Assembly (NCBI GenBank): GCA_003158365.1
Contig: PMIW01000180.1
Span: 7,474-24,888, forward strand
From: Ignavibacteriota bacterium
Lineage (GTDB): Bacteria; Bacteroidota; Ignavibacteria; Tepidaquicellales; Tepidaquicellaceae
Direction: 5' to 3'
Length of the DNA: 17,415 nucleotides
The translations under genes and the position numbers were made by a program. Of the stretch, positions 6,324-14,105 are shown piece after piece. How positions within the stretch are numbered: position 1 is the first letter of the stretch; the number at the start of each line of letters is the position of its first letter. The notes under the pieces are model-generated. The model searched no databases and was not told where the DNA came from. It was given only the letters and a program-made list of their open reading frames with translations.

Positions 6324-7277
6324 TCAGTCCATCATTTCGAGATAATCTTCGGCATCTTTTGCTGCCATGCAGCCCGTACCTGCGGCTGTGATTGCCTGCC
6401 TGTAGTGTGAATCCTGTGCGTCGCCGCAGGCGAACACTCCGTTAATGTTTGTCTTTGTAGATGATTTTTCGGTGATTATATAACCGGCAGGGTCCAGTTC
6501 AAGTATACCTCTAAAAATATTTGTATTCGGGTCATGACCGATGGCTATGAAAACTCCTTCGCATTCGTGCTCTTTATATTCATTTGTCTTTACGTTTTTC
6601 AATAATACACTTGTAACCATTTTTCTGCCTTCGCCTTCTTTTCCGCAAATCTCTTCAATAACGGAATTTAAAGCGAATTTTATTTTTGGATGCCTCTTTA
6701 CCCTGTCGAGCATTGCAGGTGATGCGCGGAATCCTTCACGCCTGTGAATAAGCGTAACTTCGGAACAGATATTTGCAAGGTAAGACGCTTCTTCCATTGC
6801 GGTATCACCCCCGCCCACTACCACGACTTTCTGATTCCTGAAGAAGAATCCGTCACAGGTTGCACAGGCAGAAACTCCCGAACCCATATAATGCTTTTCC
6901 GATGGCAGACCGAGATAACGGGCAGAAGCACCTGTGGCTATGATAACCGTATCTGCAGTATATTTGGAATTATCATCCGAAAATAATTCAAAAGGTTTTT
7001 TTGAAAAATCAACTTTAATGATAGTTTTATAAATTGTAGTAGAGCCGACTCTCTGAGCCTGTTTCCTCATTGTATCCATTAATACAGGACCCGATATCCC
7101 ATGCTCGAAGCCGGGGTAATTTTCTATATCTGTTGTAATCATGAGCTGTCCGCCGGGCTGGGAGCCTTCAAAAATTACAGGTTCAAGATTTGCTCTTGCA
7201 GCATAAATACCTGCCGTGAATCCAGCAGGACCGGAACCAATAATTAAAACTTTGTAATGATTTTGTGCGTCTGACAT
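6324..7277 (-). CDS. trxB: Thioredoxin-disulfide reductase
   Basis: A 317-residue flavoprotein of standard bacterial TrxB length that uses NADPH to reduce thioredoxin in the cytoplasm. The FAD-binding motif GSGPAG is at 14-19, followed by GGQL and ENYPGF (about 42-57). The redox-active pair is Cys138/Cys141 in SACATCDGFFF. The NADPH-binding site is VVGGGDTAMEEA (about 153-164) with HRR at 178-180. The C-terminal FAD motif GVFACGDAQD is followed by YRQAITAAGTGCMAA. All catalytic residues are intact. The ATG at 7277 has no Shine-Dalgarno sequence (leader ATTTAACAT). The TPR gene ends 36 bp upstream on the same strand, so the two may share a transcript that ends at the 6203-6236 terminator. Because the CxxC pair and HRR are present, this is true TrxB rather than a ferredoxin-NADP reductase relative. 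Confidence 0.97.
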   Translation of the reverse strand: MSDAQNHYKVLIIGSGPAGFTAGIYAARANLEPVIFEGSQPGGQLMITTDIENYPGFEHGISGPVLMDTMRKQAQRVGSTTIYKTIIKVDFSKKPFELFSDDNSKYTADTVIIATGASARYLGLPSEKHYMGSGVSACATCDGFFFRNQKVVVVGGGDTAMEEASYLANICSEVTLIHRREGFRASPAMLDRVKRHPKIKFALNSVIEEICGKEGEGRKMVTSVLLKNVKTNEYKEHECEGVFIAIGHDPNTNIFRGILELDPAGYIITEKSSTKTNINGVFACGDAQDSHYRQAITAAGTGCMAAKDAEDYLEMMD

Positions 7278-7313
7278 ATGTTAAATTTATTTAAATTAAT
7301 TTAATAATTCTTT

Positions 7314-8996
7314 TTACAGATAAAAATTTATTTTCTCTTTTAAAAACTGGTTATCGGGATTTAATTCGAGAGCTTTCCCCCAGTATTTTTTTGCATTTTT
7401 TATATCTTTCATTGCCGCGCAAATATCACCGAGATGCTCAAGCAATACCGCGCTCGAACCGCTGATGGTCACTGCTTTTTCAAGGTATTTTTTTGCTTCC
7501 TCGTACCTTTTGAGTTTATAAAAAACCCATCCGTATGTATCCAGATACGATGCGCTGTTTGGTTCTTTGTCGACTGCAGTTTTTGCCATTTCGAGAGCTT
7601 TTTCCAAATTTGCTCCGCGTACAGCAAGGTTATAAGCATAGTTGTTTAACAAAAGAGCACTGTTTGGGTCGAGATTTAATGCGCGCTCATACATTTCATC
7701 CGATTCGGAATATCTTTTCAGACCGTTGTATGACATTGCCAGCGTTGACATAATGGAAATATCGTCCGGAGAAAGAGAAAGAGCTTTTTCCAGATATTTC
7801 ACAGCTTCGGCTTCCTGTCCTTTTCTTTGCAAAGATAATCCGTAAAAATAATTCATCCTGAAATCATCGGGATACATAGCTATTCCTTTGGAAAGGACGC
7901 TGAATGCCTCATCATTTTTACCGATTCTGTAATAAGAAAATCCTATCATCTGGTATGCTTCTTTTAAAGTGTCGGCATAAACAAGGGCCTGCCTGAGTTT
8001 AATTATACCCGCAGGAACATCCGAACTTGAAATGTCCAGCTCTCCAAGATAATAATACGGTACCCACTCTGAAGGATAATTTTCATTCAGGTTCTTAAAA
8101 ATATTTTTTGCAACCTCGATGGAGGATTTATCCTGGGAAATAGTATTAAAATAAAGCTCCCCTATCTGAACTTTTTCTTCGAATTTAAGAGTCTCCTTCC
8201 CCAGCAATTTCGAAAAATTCAGAAACCCTTTATCAATCTCATTTCCCTTAAAATACAGCTTAGCAAGTTCGGACTGAATGTTTTTGTCGTCGGGGTTAAG
8301 CGCATAATACTCTTCGAAAATTTTCTGTGCATCGGCATCTTTTCCAAGTTTTACATACAATGCCCCGAGCTGCTGAATATATGTTGGGTTATAAGGATCA
8401 AGTTTTAAAGCATAGTTTATCACTTCAAGGCATTTTTCGTAATTTTTATACCCGCTGTAAATATCGTACATTCTTCTCAATATTTCCATATCGAATCCGG
8501 CTTCGTCAGTAAGTTTTTCATATATCACGATTGCTTTGGCAGGTTGTTTCAGCTCTTCGTAAATACGTGCCAGATTATACAGTCCGTATGTGTAATCGGA
8601 ATCAATCTCCATAATTTTCTCGTAAATTTCGGCGGCTTTGTCAAGGTTATCCATAGTATAATAAATCCGAGCCTTATGCTCGAGGTAATCAATTTCGCCA
8701 GGAGAAAGCTGAAGAGCGTAGTTGATTTCAATAAGAGCATCCTGCAATTTACCCTGCAGGGAATAAATATTTGATATTGCATAATATATTCCGGGAGATT
8801 TAAAGTATTTTAGTGCGGTTTTATACTCTTCCAGTGCACCAACGGCATCACCTTTCATTTCTTCTGTTTTTCCGTCTATAAAAAACTGAATTGCCGTAAG
8901 CGAGTCCTGAACGCTCTGGGAACGGGTATTTGTATATGCTAAAACTATTAAACATGTAAATATTAAAACTAATTTTTTCACTCGTAAAAATATCAT
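7314..8996 (-). CDS. Exported tetratricopeptide-repeat protein
   Basis: About 560 residues from the ATG at 8996. The N-terminus (MIFLRVKKLVLIF then a hydrophobic stretch to about residue 20, ending near TRSQS) looks like a Sec signal peptide, so the rest should be periplasmic or surface-exposed. Almost the whole mature protein is TPR array, about a dozen 34-residue units. Many carry the usual signature, for example PGIYYAISNIYSLQGKLQDA, YGLYNLARIYEELKQPAKAI and SALLLNNYAYNLAVRGANLEKA. No enzymatic domain is seen, so a scaffold or assembly role is likely. A TTG at 9020 would add 8 residues and a GTG at 8981 would remove 5; neither has a better leader. It lies 36 bp upstream of trxB and diverges from nuoJ. 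A specific role is not deducible. Confidence 0.88.
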   Translation of the reverse strand: MIFLRVKKLVLIFTCLIVLAYTNTRSQSVQDSLTAIQFFIDGKTEEMKGDAVGALEEYKTALKYFKSPGIYYAISNIYSLQGKLQDALIEINYALQLSPGEIDYLEHKARIYYTMDNLDKAAEIYEKIMEIDSDYTYGLYNLARIYEELKQPAKAIVIYEKLTDEAGFDMEILRRMYDIYSGYKNYEKCLEVINYALKLDPYNPTYIQQLGALYVKLGKDADAQKIFEEYYALNPDDKNIQSELAKLYFKGNEIDKGFLNFSKLLGKETLKFEEKVQIGELYFNTISQDKSSIEVAKNIFKNLNENYPSEWVPYYYLGELDISSSDVPAGIIKLRQALVYADTLKEAYQMIGFSYYRIGKNDEAFSVLSKGIAMYPDDFRMNYFYGLSLQRKGQEAEAVKYLEKALSLSPDDISIMSTLAMSYNGLKRYSESDEMYERALNLDPNSALLLNNYAYNLAVRGANLEKALEMAKTAVDKEPNSASYLDTYGWVFYKLKRYEEAKKYLEKAVTISGSSAVLLEHLGDICAAMKDIKNAKKYWGKALELNPDNQFLKEKINFYL

Positions 8997-9108
8997 TATT
9001 AATAGTAACTCAAAAGTCAAAAGAGGTACTTTAAATTAGAGTTAAAAGTTTTATTTTTATAACTTATATTGGTTGGTTAACGTTCAAATAATAAAAACTT
9101 TCATAATT
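8997..9108. promoter_or_regulatory. Divergent gap between TPR gene and nuoJ
   Basis: This A/T-rich stretch of 112 bp must hold promoters for both flanking genes if each is expressed independently. I see no clear box, operator or ribosome binding site. An in-frame TTG at 9073 could extend nuoJ by 12 residues. Confidence 0.35.
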
Positions 9109-9627
9109 ATGAAGTTCAATTTAGAGACTATACTGTTTATCATATTCGGAGTTGCGGCGGTTTTTACCGCAATAATGATGATAACAAGAAGAAGCCCGAT
9201 TACGAGTGCAATTTATTTAATCATTAACTTCTGCATGGTGTCGGGAATTTATTTATTGCTAAAGGCACAGTTTATTGCAATTATTCAGATTCTTGTATAC
9301 ATGGGCGCAATAATGGTGTTATTCTTATTCGTAATTATGCTTCTGAATCTTAAAGAAGAACGTAAAATATCGGAGAATTTTTCCTATACAAAAATATCAG
9401 CAGTACTTTTTTCCGTTGCACTGCTTGGATTACTGTCGATGACTTTTTATTTCAGTTTTGAAAATAAATATAATGAGCTGAACTTAAACGCTGAAAATCT
9501 CGGTAAGGCAGAGTTTCTGGGAAAAGAATTATTTACAACCTATTCATTTCCCGTAATCATAACGGGAATATTACTGACAGCTGCTATAGTGGGGGCGGTG
9601 GTACTGGCAAAGAAGAAATTCGAATAG
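9109..9627 (+). CDS. nuoJ: NADH-quinone oxidoreductase subunit J
   Basis: A 172-residue, five-helix membrane protein from the ATG at 9109. The hallmark of the family is the third helix, with IIQILVYMGAIMVLFLFVIM (59-78), containing the VYxGAIMVLFLFV signature of NuoJ/ND6. The C-terminus GKELFTTYSFPV then ITGILLTAAIVGAVVLAKK matches the family's last helix. Within complex I this subunit sits in the membrane arm near the quinone/proton-coupling region. Length is normal for bacterial NuoJ, and nothing looks broken. The gene is alone: no other nuo gene is within 8 kb on either side, although subunit J is normally in a nuoA-N cluster. A TTG at 9073 is an alternative start. Its stop lies 1 bp from the stop of the oppositely oriented phosphoesterase gene. 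Confidence 0.93.
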   Translation: MKFNLETILFIIFGVAAVFTAIMMITRRSPITSAIYLIINFCMVSGIYLLLKAQFIAIIQILVYMGAIMVLFLFVIMLLNLKEERKISENFSYTKISAVLFSVALLGLLSMTFYFSFENKYNELNLNAENLGKAEFLGKELFTTYSFPVIITGILLTAAIVGAVVLAKKKFE

Positions 9628-9628
9628 A

Positions 9629-10798
9629 TTATTTCAGATTTGTTTTATTTCCTTTGTTATCAACAATCGAAAATTTATTATTCTCAAACCACAAAGCAAA
9701 CATTTTTCCGTTATCCGTATTAACCTGGTGATCAACGTTAATTAATATAATTTTTTTATTATATAAATATTTAATAGAATCAATTATCGTATGACCAAGT
9801 ATCATTTTTGAAGCACCGAAAGATAACAGTGTCTTTTCCACTTCTTCCTGAACTTCTTTTTCTTCTGCAATTCCTCTGTACCATACAGGACTTTCCCTGC
9901 CAATAAAAATATCCCCGGATATTTCCCCGCTTTGATAAATTCTGTCTATCGTACTTCTAATATTATTATTTATATCTGTTATTGAGTAGACGCCTTTTGG
10001 AAAATCTTTGCTGATGCCTGCATGCAGGAATAAATAATCACCGATTTTCTCGATGCTGTTTTTGCTTCTTAACCATTTTCCAAGCTCGGTATTGGGTGCA
10101 TACCATTTTTTGTAATCTAATTTCAGAGTATCCGCAATTTTGAAATATTTATTACTAACATATTTGTAATTTTCTTTTAAATTCATTAATTCGTGATTAC
10201 CCAGAATAAAATGAACTTTTCCACCCTGCATTTCCGCTTCACTTTCAAGTTTATATATTAACCACAAACATTCCGTGGCATTATTTCCCCTGTCAAAAAA
10301 ATCGCCATCCAAAACAAGGTGTCCGTTGCCAAAAATCCAATTCAGATTATCATCCAGTACTCCTGCGCCTGTCAATATCATTTCAAGACCTTTAAAATTT
10401 CCGTGTATATCCGAAATTATCAGCATTCTTTCTGGTAATTCATAAATATCTTTTTCGGTTACAACAGTGTCTTTAAGTTTAAAACTGAATTTACGATTAG
10501 TTTCATCTATAAAGCAGGAAAGTGTATCTGAGCCAGTAATATATTTTTTTGAAATTACAAAAGATGTGCCTGAAGGGTAAACAGAGTAATTTATAATTTT
10601 ACCGTCTTCATAAACAATAATCGGACCGTCACTGCCCGATGATGCGCTGTCTTTACCAACTCCGCTGCCTGTTTGATATTTGTATTCCGGAAAAGAATAT
10701 ACATTTTGCTTTACTCCGGAATTAAAAAACAATATGCCGGTTAAAGCGAAAGTAATTATTCCGGGCAAGAAATATTTGAAAAGTTTTTTGATTTTCAC
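9629..10798 (-). CDS. Membrane-anchored PPP-type metallophosphoesterase
   Basis: About 389 residues. The N-terminus (KIKKLFKYF then a hydrophobic helix to about residue 26) is a signal anchor or signal peptide. A beta-rich, unassigned region of about 85 residues follows (30-115). The calcineurin-like phosphoesterase core then shows the five metal/phosphate motifs in order: SDIHGN (129-134), LDGDFFDRGN (164-172), LGNHEL (199-204), FLHAGIS and LGHTII. These are the motifs of PPP-family protein phosphatases and related hydrolases. If exported, it would act in the periplasm. I prefer the GTG at 10798, since it puts the basic residues right before the helix. The TTG at 10822 adds 8 residues and lies 2 bp from the serS stop. 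Neither has a Shine-Dalgarno sequence. Substrate unknown. Confidence 0.85.
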   Translation of the reverse strand: MKIKKLFKYFLPGIITFALTGILFFNSGVKQNVYSFPEYKYQTGSGVGKDSASSGSDGPIIVYEDGKIINYSVYPSGTSFVISKKYITGSDTLSCFIDETNRKFSFKLKDTVVTEKDIYELPERMLIISDIHGNFKGLEMILTGAGVLDDNLNWIFGNGHLVLDGDFFDRGNNATECLWLIYKLESEAEMQGGKVHFILGNHELMNLKENYKYVSNKYFKIADTLKLDYKKWYAPNTELGKWLRSKNSIEKIGDYLFLHAGISKDFPKGVYSITDINNNIRSTIDRIYQSGEISGDIFIGRESPVWYRGIAEEKEVQEEVEKTLLSFGASKMILGHTIIDSIKYLYNKKIILINVDHQVNTDNGKMFALWFENNKFSIVDNKGNKTNLK

Positions 10799-10824
10799 TT
10801 TACAAAATAAATTATAATACAAAA

Positions 10825-12099
10825 TTAAATAATTTCAAATCCTGTATATTTTTTCAAAACTTCAGGTACAACTATATGTCCGTCTTTTGTCTGGTTGGAT
10901 TCAAGAATAGAAACCATCAGGCGCGAAGTTGCAAGACCGGAACCGTTTAAAATATGCACTAGTTCTGTTTTTGTCTTTCCGCCTTCCAGAATTTTTTTAT
11001 ATCTTATTTTTGCTCGGCGCGACTGGAAATCCGTGCAGTTGCTGACCGAAGACGCTTCAAGCCATTTATCTTCGGCATAAGACCAGACTTCTATATCGTA
11101 GCATTTGCTTGCGGAAAAACCGATATCACCTGTGCAGAGTTCGATTATCCTGTAATGTACTTTAAGTCCGTCGAGAATTCTCCTTGCATCGATAACCATC
11201 TTTTCCATTTCCTCGTAGGAATTTTCGGGCTGGCAGAAATTAATAAGTTCAACTTTATTAAACTGGTGTACCCGCAGGAAACCTTTTGTGTCTTTTCCGT
11301 AGCTTCCCGCTTCCCGCCTGAAGCAATTCGTGAAGCCGCAATATTTAAGCGGGAGTTCATCCTGTTTGAAAATTTCATCGCGGTGTATATTTATAATCGG
11401 GACTTCCGCAGTCGGGATTGCGAATAAATCGTCGGGTACTGTGCGGTACATATCCTCTTCGAATTTCGGGACTTTCTCTGCCGCTTCCATGGATGCGCGA
11501 TTAACCAGTATAGGGGGCAATATTTCTTTATACCCGTTTGCAATGTGAGTATCGAGCATATAGTTTATCAAAGCTCTCTCTATGGTTGCGCCTTTTCCTT
11601 TATACAATGGAAATCCGCTTCCGGATATTTTTGTACCCCTCTCAAAATCAAGTATGTCGAGCATTTTGCCGAGTTCTACGTGGTCTTTTACTTTAAAATC
11701 AAAATGTAATTTTTCACCGCACACAATTTTTTCCACATTATCGTCCGCAGATTTACCGAAAGGAACTTTGTCGTCGGGCAGAGCAGGCAAATAATATAAT
11801 TCCTTTTCAATCTCTTCGTCAACTTTGCGGAGTTCTTCGTCGTAAGATTTAATTTCATCGGAAACTTTTTTCATCTCTGCAATTTTCCCGTCTGCATTTT
11901 CCTTGTTTCTTTTCATAATGCCGATTTCATCGGAAACCTTATTCCTCTTTTCTTTAAGCACTTCTGCCTTTTTTATTATTTCGAGACGCTTCCCGTCAAT
12001 TTCCTGAAGCTTCAGTATAATTGAATCGTCTTCATTTCTGTCTTTCAGTTTTTTCCTGACATATTCAGGATTCTCGCGTATTAATTTTATATCAAGCAT
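10825..12099 (-). CDS. serS: Seryl-tRNA synthetase
   Basis: A 424-residue class II synthetase that charges tRNA-Ser with serine. Residues about 1-105 form the long antiparallel coiled-coil arm that grips the tRNA variable loop (rich in K/E heptads, from MLDIKLIRENPEYVRKKL). The catalytic domain has a motif-1 region with GKGATIERALINYML (168-182), the TAE serine-site triplet (230-232), motif 2 with FTNCFRREAGSYGKDTKG (266-283 region) and motif 3 with LNGSGLATSRLMVSILE (384-400). Length is normal and nothing is missing. The leader has no Shine-Dalgarno sequence, and I see no T-box-like leader, as expected outside Firmicutes. It lies downstream of the RmlD-like gene across an 87-bp gap with repeats, and just upstream of the phosphoesterase. 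Confidence 0.98.
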   Translation of the reverse strand: MLDIKLIRENPEYVRKKLKDRNEDDSIILKLQEIDGKRLEIIKKAEVLKEKRNKVSDEIGIMKRNKENADGKIAEMKKVSDEIKSYDEELRKVDEEIEKELYYLPALPDDKVPFGKSADDNVEKIVCGEKLHFDFKVKDHVELGKMLDILDFERGTKISGSGFPLYKGKGATIERALINYMLDTHIANGYKEILPPILVNRASMEAAEKVPKFEEDMYRTVPDDLFAIPTAEVPIINIHRDEIFKQDELPLKYCGFTNCFRREAGSYGKDTKGFLRVHQFNKVELINFCQPENSYEEMEKMVIDARRILDGLKVHYRIIELCTGDIGFSASKCYDIEVWSYAEDKWLEASSVSNCTDFQSRRAKIRYKKILEGGKTKTELVHILNGSGLATSRLMVSILESNQTKDGHIVVPEVLKKYTGFEII

Positions 12100-12131
12100 A
12101 TTCTTTTATTTATTATTTTTCTTTTCGTTCA

Positions 12132-12149
12132 AAGAGCATTAATGCTCTT
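12132..12149. repeat. 18-bp perfect palindrome upstream of serS
   Basis: AAGAGCATTAATGCTCTT equals its own reverse complement. It lies 33 bp upstream of the serS start on the minus strand. No T-run of note follows, so a terminator role is weak; an operator or RNA hairpin is possible. Its half-site GAGCAT recurs as TAAGAGCAT beside the 9-bp array at 6185-6193. Confidence 0.7.
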
Positions 12150-12154
12150 ATGCT

Positions 12155-12182
12155 AACTACTTACTACTTTCTACTAACTACT
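12155..12182 (-). repeat. Four-unit 7-bp tandem repeat after the RmlD-like stop codon
   Basis: Read on the minus strand, the units are AGTAGTT, AGTAGAA, AGTAGTA and AGTAGTT, beginning 4 bases after the TAA stop of the reductase gene. The sequence TAAGAGCA occurs on both sides of the array (12189-12182 and 12151-12144, minus strand). The first copy supplies the stop codon itself. Confidence 0.8.
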
Positions 12183-12186
12183 GCTC

Positions 12187-13086
12187 TTAGTATCCCAGTT
12201 GGTATTTCAAATATCTTAAACCTTCGATTGTATCCATTGGCTTAAAGCCGAGTTCGGATTCCGCCTTCAGAGTTATCAGACCGGAGTTCAATGGTCTTGG
12301 TGCAGGCTGGTTTAAATCCTTCGTCTTGATTTTTTTTACAAGTTTTTTATCAAAGTTAAATACATCGCATAATTTCATAGTGAATTCATATCTTGATTCT
12401 ATATCCCTGCCTGCAATATTATAAACTCCCCTGCAGTTTTTTTCGATCAGTTTCAGCAAACCGTAAGCAAGGTCATCCGCAATAGTGCTGTTGCCGATCA
12501 TATCATCAACTATATTTATCGGCTCTTTACTTTTCAGTTTTTCAATCATCCACAAGGCAAAATTCGGTTTCACGTTAATACCAAGCCCGTAAAGCACCAT
12601 GGTTCTTATGATTGCATAATCAACGCCGCTTGTTGTCAACGCATTTTCGCTTGCGAGTTTCGACCTACCGTAAAAGGAAATCGGGTTTGGTGTTGATTTT
12701 TCGTCGTAAGGTCCGTGCTTTCCGTCGAAAATATAATCGGTTGATATGTGAACAATTTTCGAGTTGTTGATTCTGCCTGCTATGATAAGATTTTTCACGG
12801 CATCTACATTAAGTTTCCAGCAAAGTTCCCTTTCGGTTTCGCTTTTATCGACATCCGTGAAAGCAGCGCAGTTCATAATTACTTTAGGCTCGTAATGTTT
12901 TACAGCTTTTTTTACTTCTTCTTTATTTGATATATCGAGCTTAATATAATCGGAGCCGAAATTAACATATCCTTTTTCCTCGACCGAACTTTGTATAAGT
13001 TCATAATCGGATTCACGTGAAAAAATATGCATTACCGCCTGACCGAGAAGTCCGTTTGCACCTGTTATTAATATTCTGTCCGGCAT
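12187..13086 (-). CDS. RmlD-like NAD(P)-dependent sugar-nucleotide reductase (SDR family)
   Basis: A 299-residue extended-type SDR close to the dTDP-4-dehydrorhamnose reductase (RmlD/RfbD) family. The dinucleotide-binding motif GANGLLG is at 9-15, MNCAAFTDVDKSE at 71-83, STDYIFDG at 115-122 and the catalytic YGRSK at 139-143. The PAPRPLNSGL segment near the C-terminus is also typical of RmlD. RmlD makes dTDP-L-rhamnose for surface glycans, but no rmlA, B or C gene is here. The relative MAT2B has the same fold, so the exact substrate is open. The ATG follows directly on the stop of the PfkB-family gene (TAAATG), implying coupled translation and a shared pathway. A 7-bp tandem repeat follows its own stop. 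Confidence 0.85.
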   Translation of the reverse strand: MPDRILITGANGLLGQAVMHIFSRESDYELIQSSVEEKGYVNFGSDYIKLDISNKEEVKKAVKHYEPKVIMNCAAFTDVDKSETERELCWKLNVDAVKNLIIAGRINNSKIVHISTDYIFDGKHGPYDEKSTPNPISFYGRSKLASENALTTSGVDYAIIRTMVLYGLGINVKPNFALWMIEKLKSKEPINIVDDMIGNSTIADDLAYGLLKLIEKNCRGVYNIAGRDIESRYEFTMKLCDVFNFDKKLVKKIKTKDLNQPAPRPLNSGLITLKAESELGFKPMDTIEGLRYLKYQLGY

Positions 13087-14022
13087 TTATTTCAGTTTAT
13101 ATAATTCGTTTATTCCTTCGAGTGATGTGTTAAACGAAGCAATTCTTGTAGAATAATGCAGGCTCTTTTTAAAATTGCCGTTCTTGGAAAAATCGAGGAT
13201 GAAAGATGCGGCAAATACATCACCGCAGCCTGTACTGTCAACAAAATGAGGATTCTCTATTGCGCTTACGTCTTCCCTGTCGAGGTCATAAAAAACTTCA
13301 CCTCCGAATGATTTTTCTTTTCTTGTAAATCCGCTGACGCCGTTTTTTCCGCGTGTAACGATAATTCCCTCCACATTACTTCTCAAATTTATCAGAATTT
13401 CCTCTGCTACTTCGTATTCCTTTTTTTTGGTTCTCGAAAGAGTAGTAATTTCAAATTCATTCATCTGAACGGTGGTCGTGTTAGTACACCATTCTCTCCA
13501 ACCTTCAAGGTTAGTGTGTTCCCTTGTCCCGTCAGGATTTGTTTTCATTACAAGATTATGAATGTCTATATGCATGAATCCTTTGAAATTTTTTCTTATG
13601 CTTTTCAAAGTATTGAGCCTGATATCAACTCCCGAAATCATGTTCACAAGAACAGCATCGGCACCGGGAAGAAATTTTTCTATCCGCTCATAATCAACTG
13701 TATAAGTCGGCTCTGTGGAAGTCTCCATCCTGGCAGATTTCCCCGAATTATACAAATCATAATAAAGGTTTACTTTTCTTGTAGGGTGAGCGACTTTATT
13801 AATGCCTTCAGGATTAATGTTCGGATATTTTTTAAGTATACCGGTAATGTTTTCGTATTCATCACTGCCGAGATTCATGACGGGATACACAACATCGTCT
13901 TTACCCGATAGTACGGAAAGGGAAATAACCGAATATAATATTCCGCCGTAACTGTGAATAATTTCTCCGTCGGTTTTATGTATCATATCAACACACGGCT
14001 CGCCTACAACTATATATTTCAT
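13087..14022 (-). CDS. PfkB-family carbohydrate/nucleoside kinase
   Basis: A 311-residue ribokinase-fold enzyme. The N-terminal signature begins with VVGEPCVDMIH (5-15) and SYGGILYSV (24-32), where the usual GG of the substrate site is kept. The C-terminal signature DSTGCGDVFAASF (262-274) holds the anion hole and catalytic base Asp268; the common DTxGAGD alanine is a cysteine here (Cys266). IIVTRGKNGVSGF is the segment preceding the ATP site. It should phosphorylate a sugar, nucleoside or related alcohol using ATP in the cytoplasm. The substrate cannot be read from the sequence. It is joined stop-to-start with the RmlD-like reductase and lies 83 bp downstream of the PorV/PorQ-like gene. The ATG at 14022 has an A-rich leader without a Shine-Dalgarno sequence. 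Confidence 0.88.
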   Translation of the reverse strand: MKYIVVGEPCVDMIHKTDGEIIHSYGGILYSVISLSVLSGKDDVVYPVMNLGSDEYENITGILKKYPNINPEGINKVAHPTRKVNLYYDLYNSGKSARMETSTEPTYTVDYERIEKFLPGADAVLVNMISGVDIRLNTLKSIRKNFKGFMHIDIHNLVMKTNPDGTREHTNLEGWREWCTNTTTVQMNEFEITTLSRTKKKEYEVAEEILINLRSNVEGIIVTRGKNGVSGFTRKEKSFGGEVFYDLDREDVSAIENPHFVDSTGCGDVFAASFILDFSKNGNFKKSLHYSTRIASFNTSLEGINELYKLK

Positions 14023-14105
14023 ATTAATAATTTAATCTTTTTATGTTTTATTAATCTTCAAATTTTAACAATCACAAACAATATAATGAATTTATAATTA
14101 TATTA

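Noticed and set aside
12100..12186. T-box or other amino-acid-responsive riboswitch upstream of serS
   Set aside because: The gap is only 87 bp and holds a tandem repeat and a palindrome. No T-box sequence, specifier stem or antiterminator is visible.
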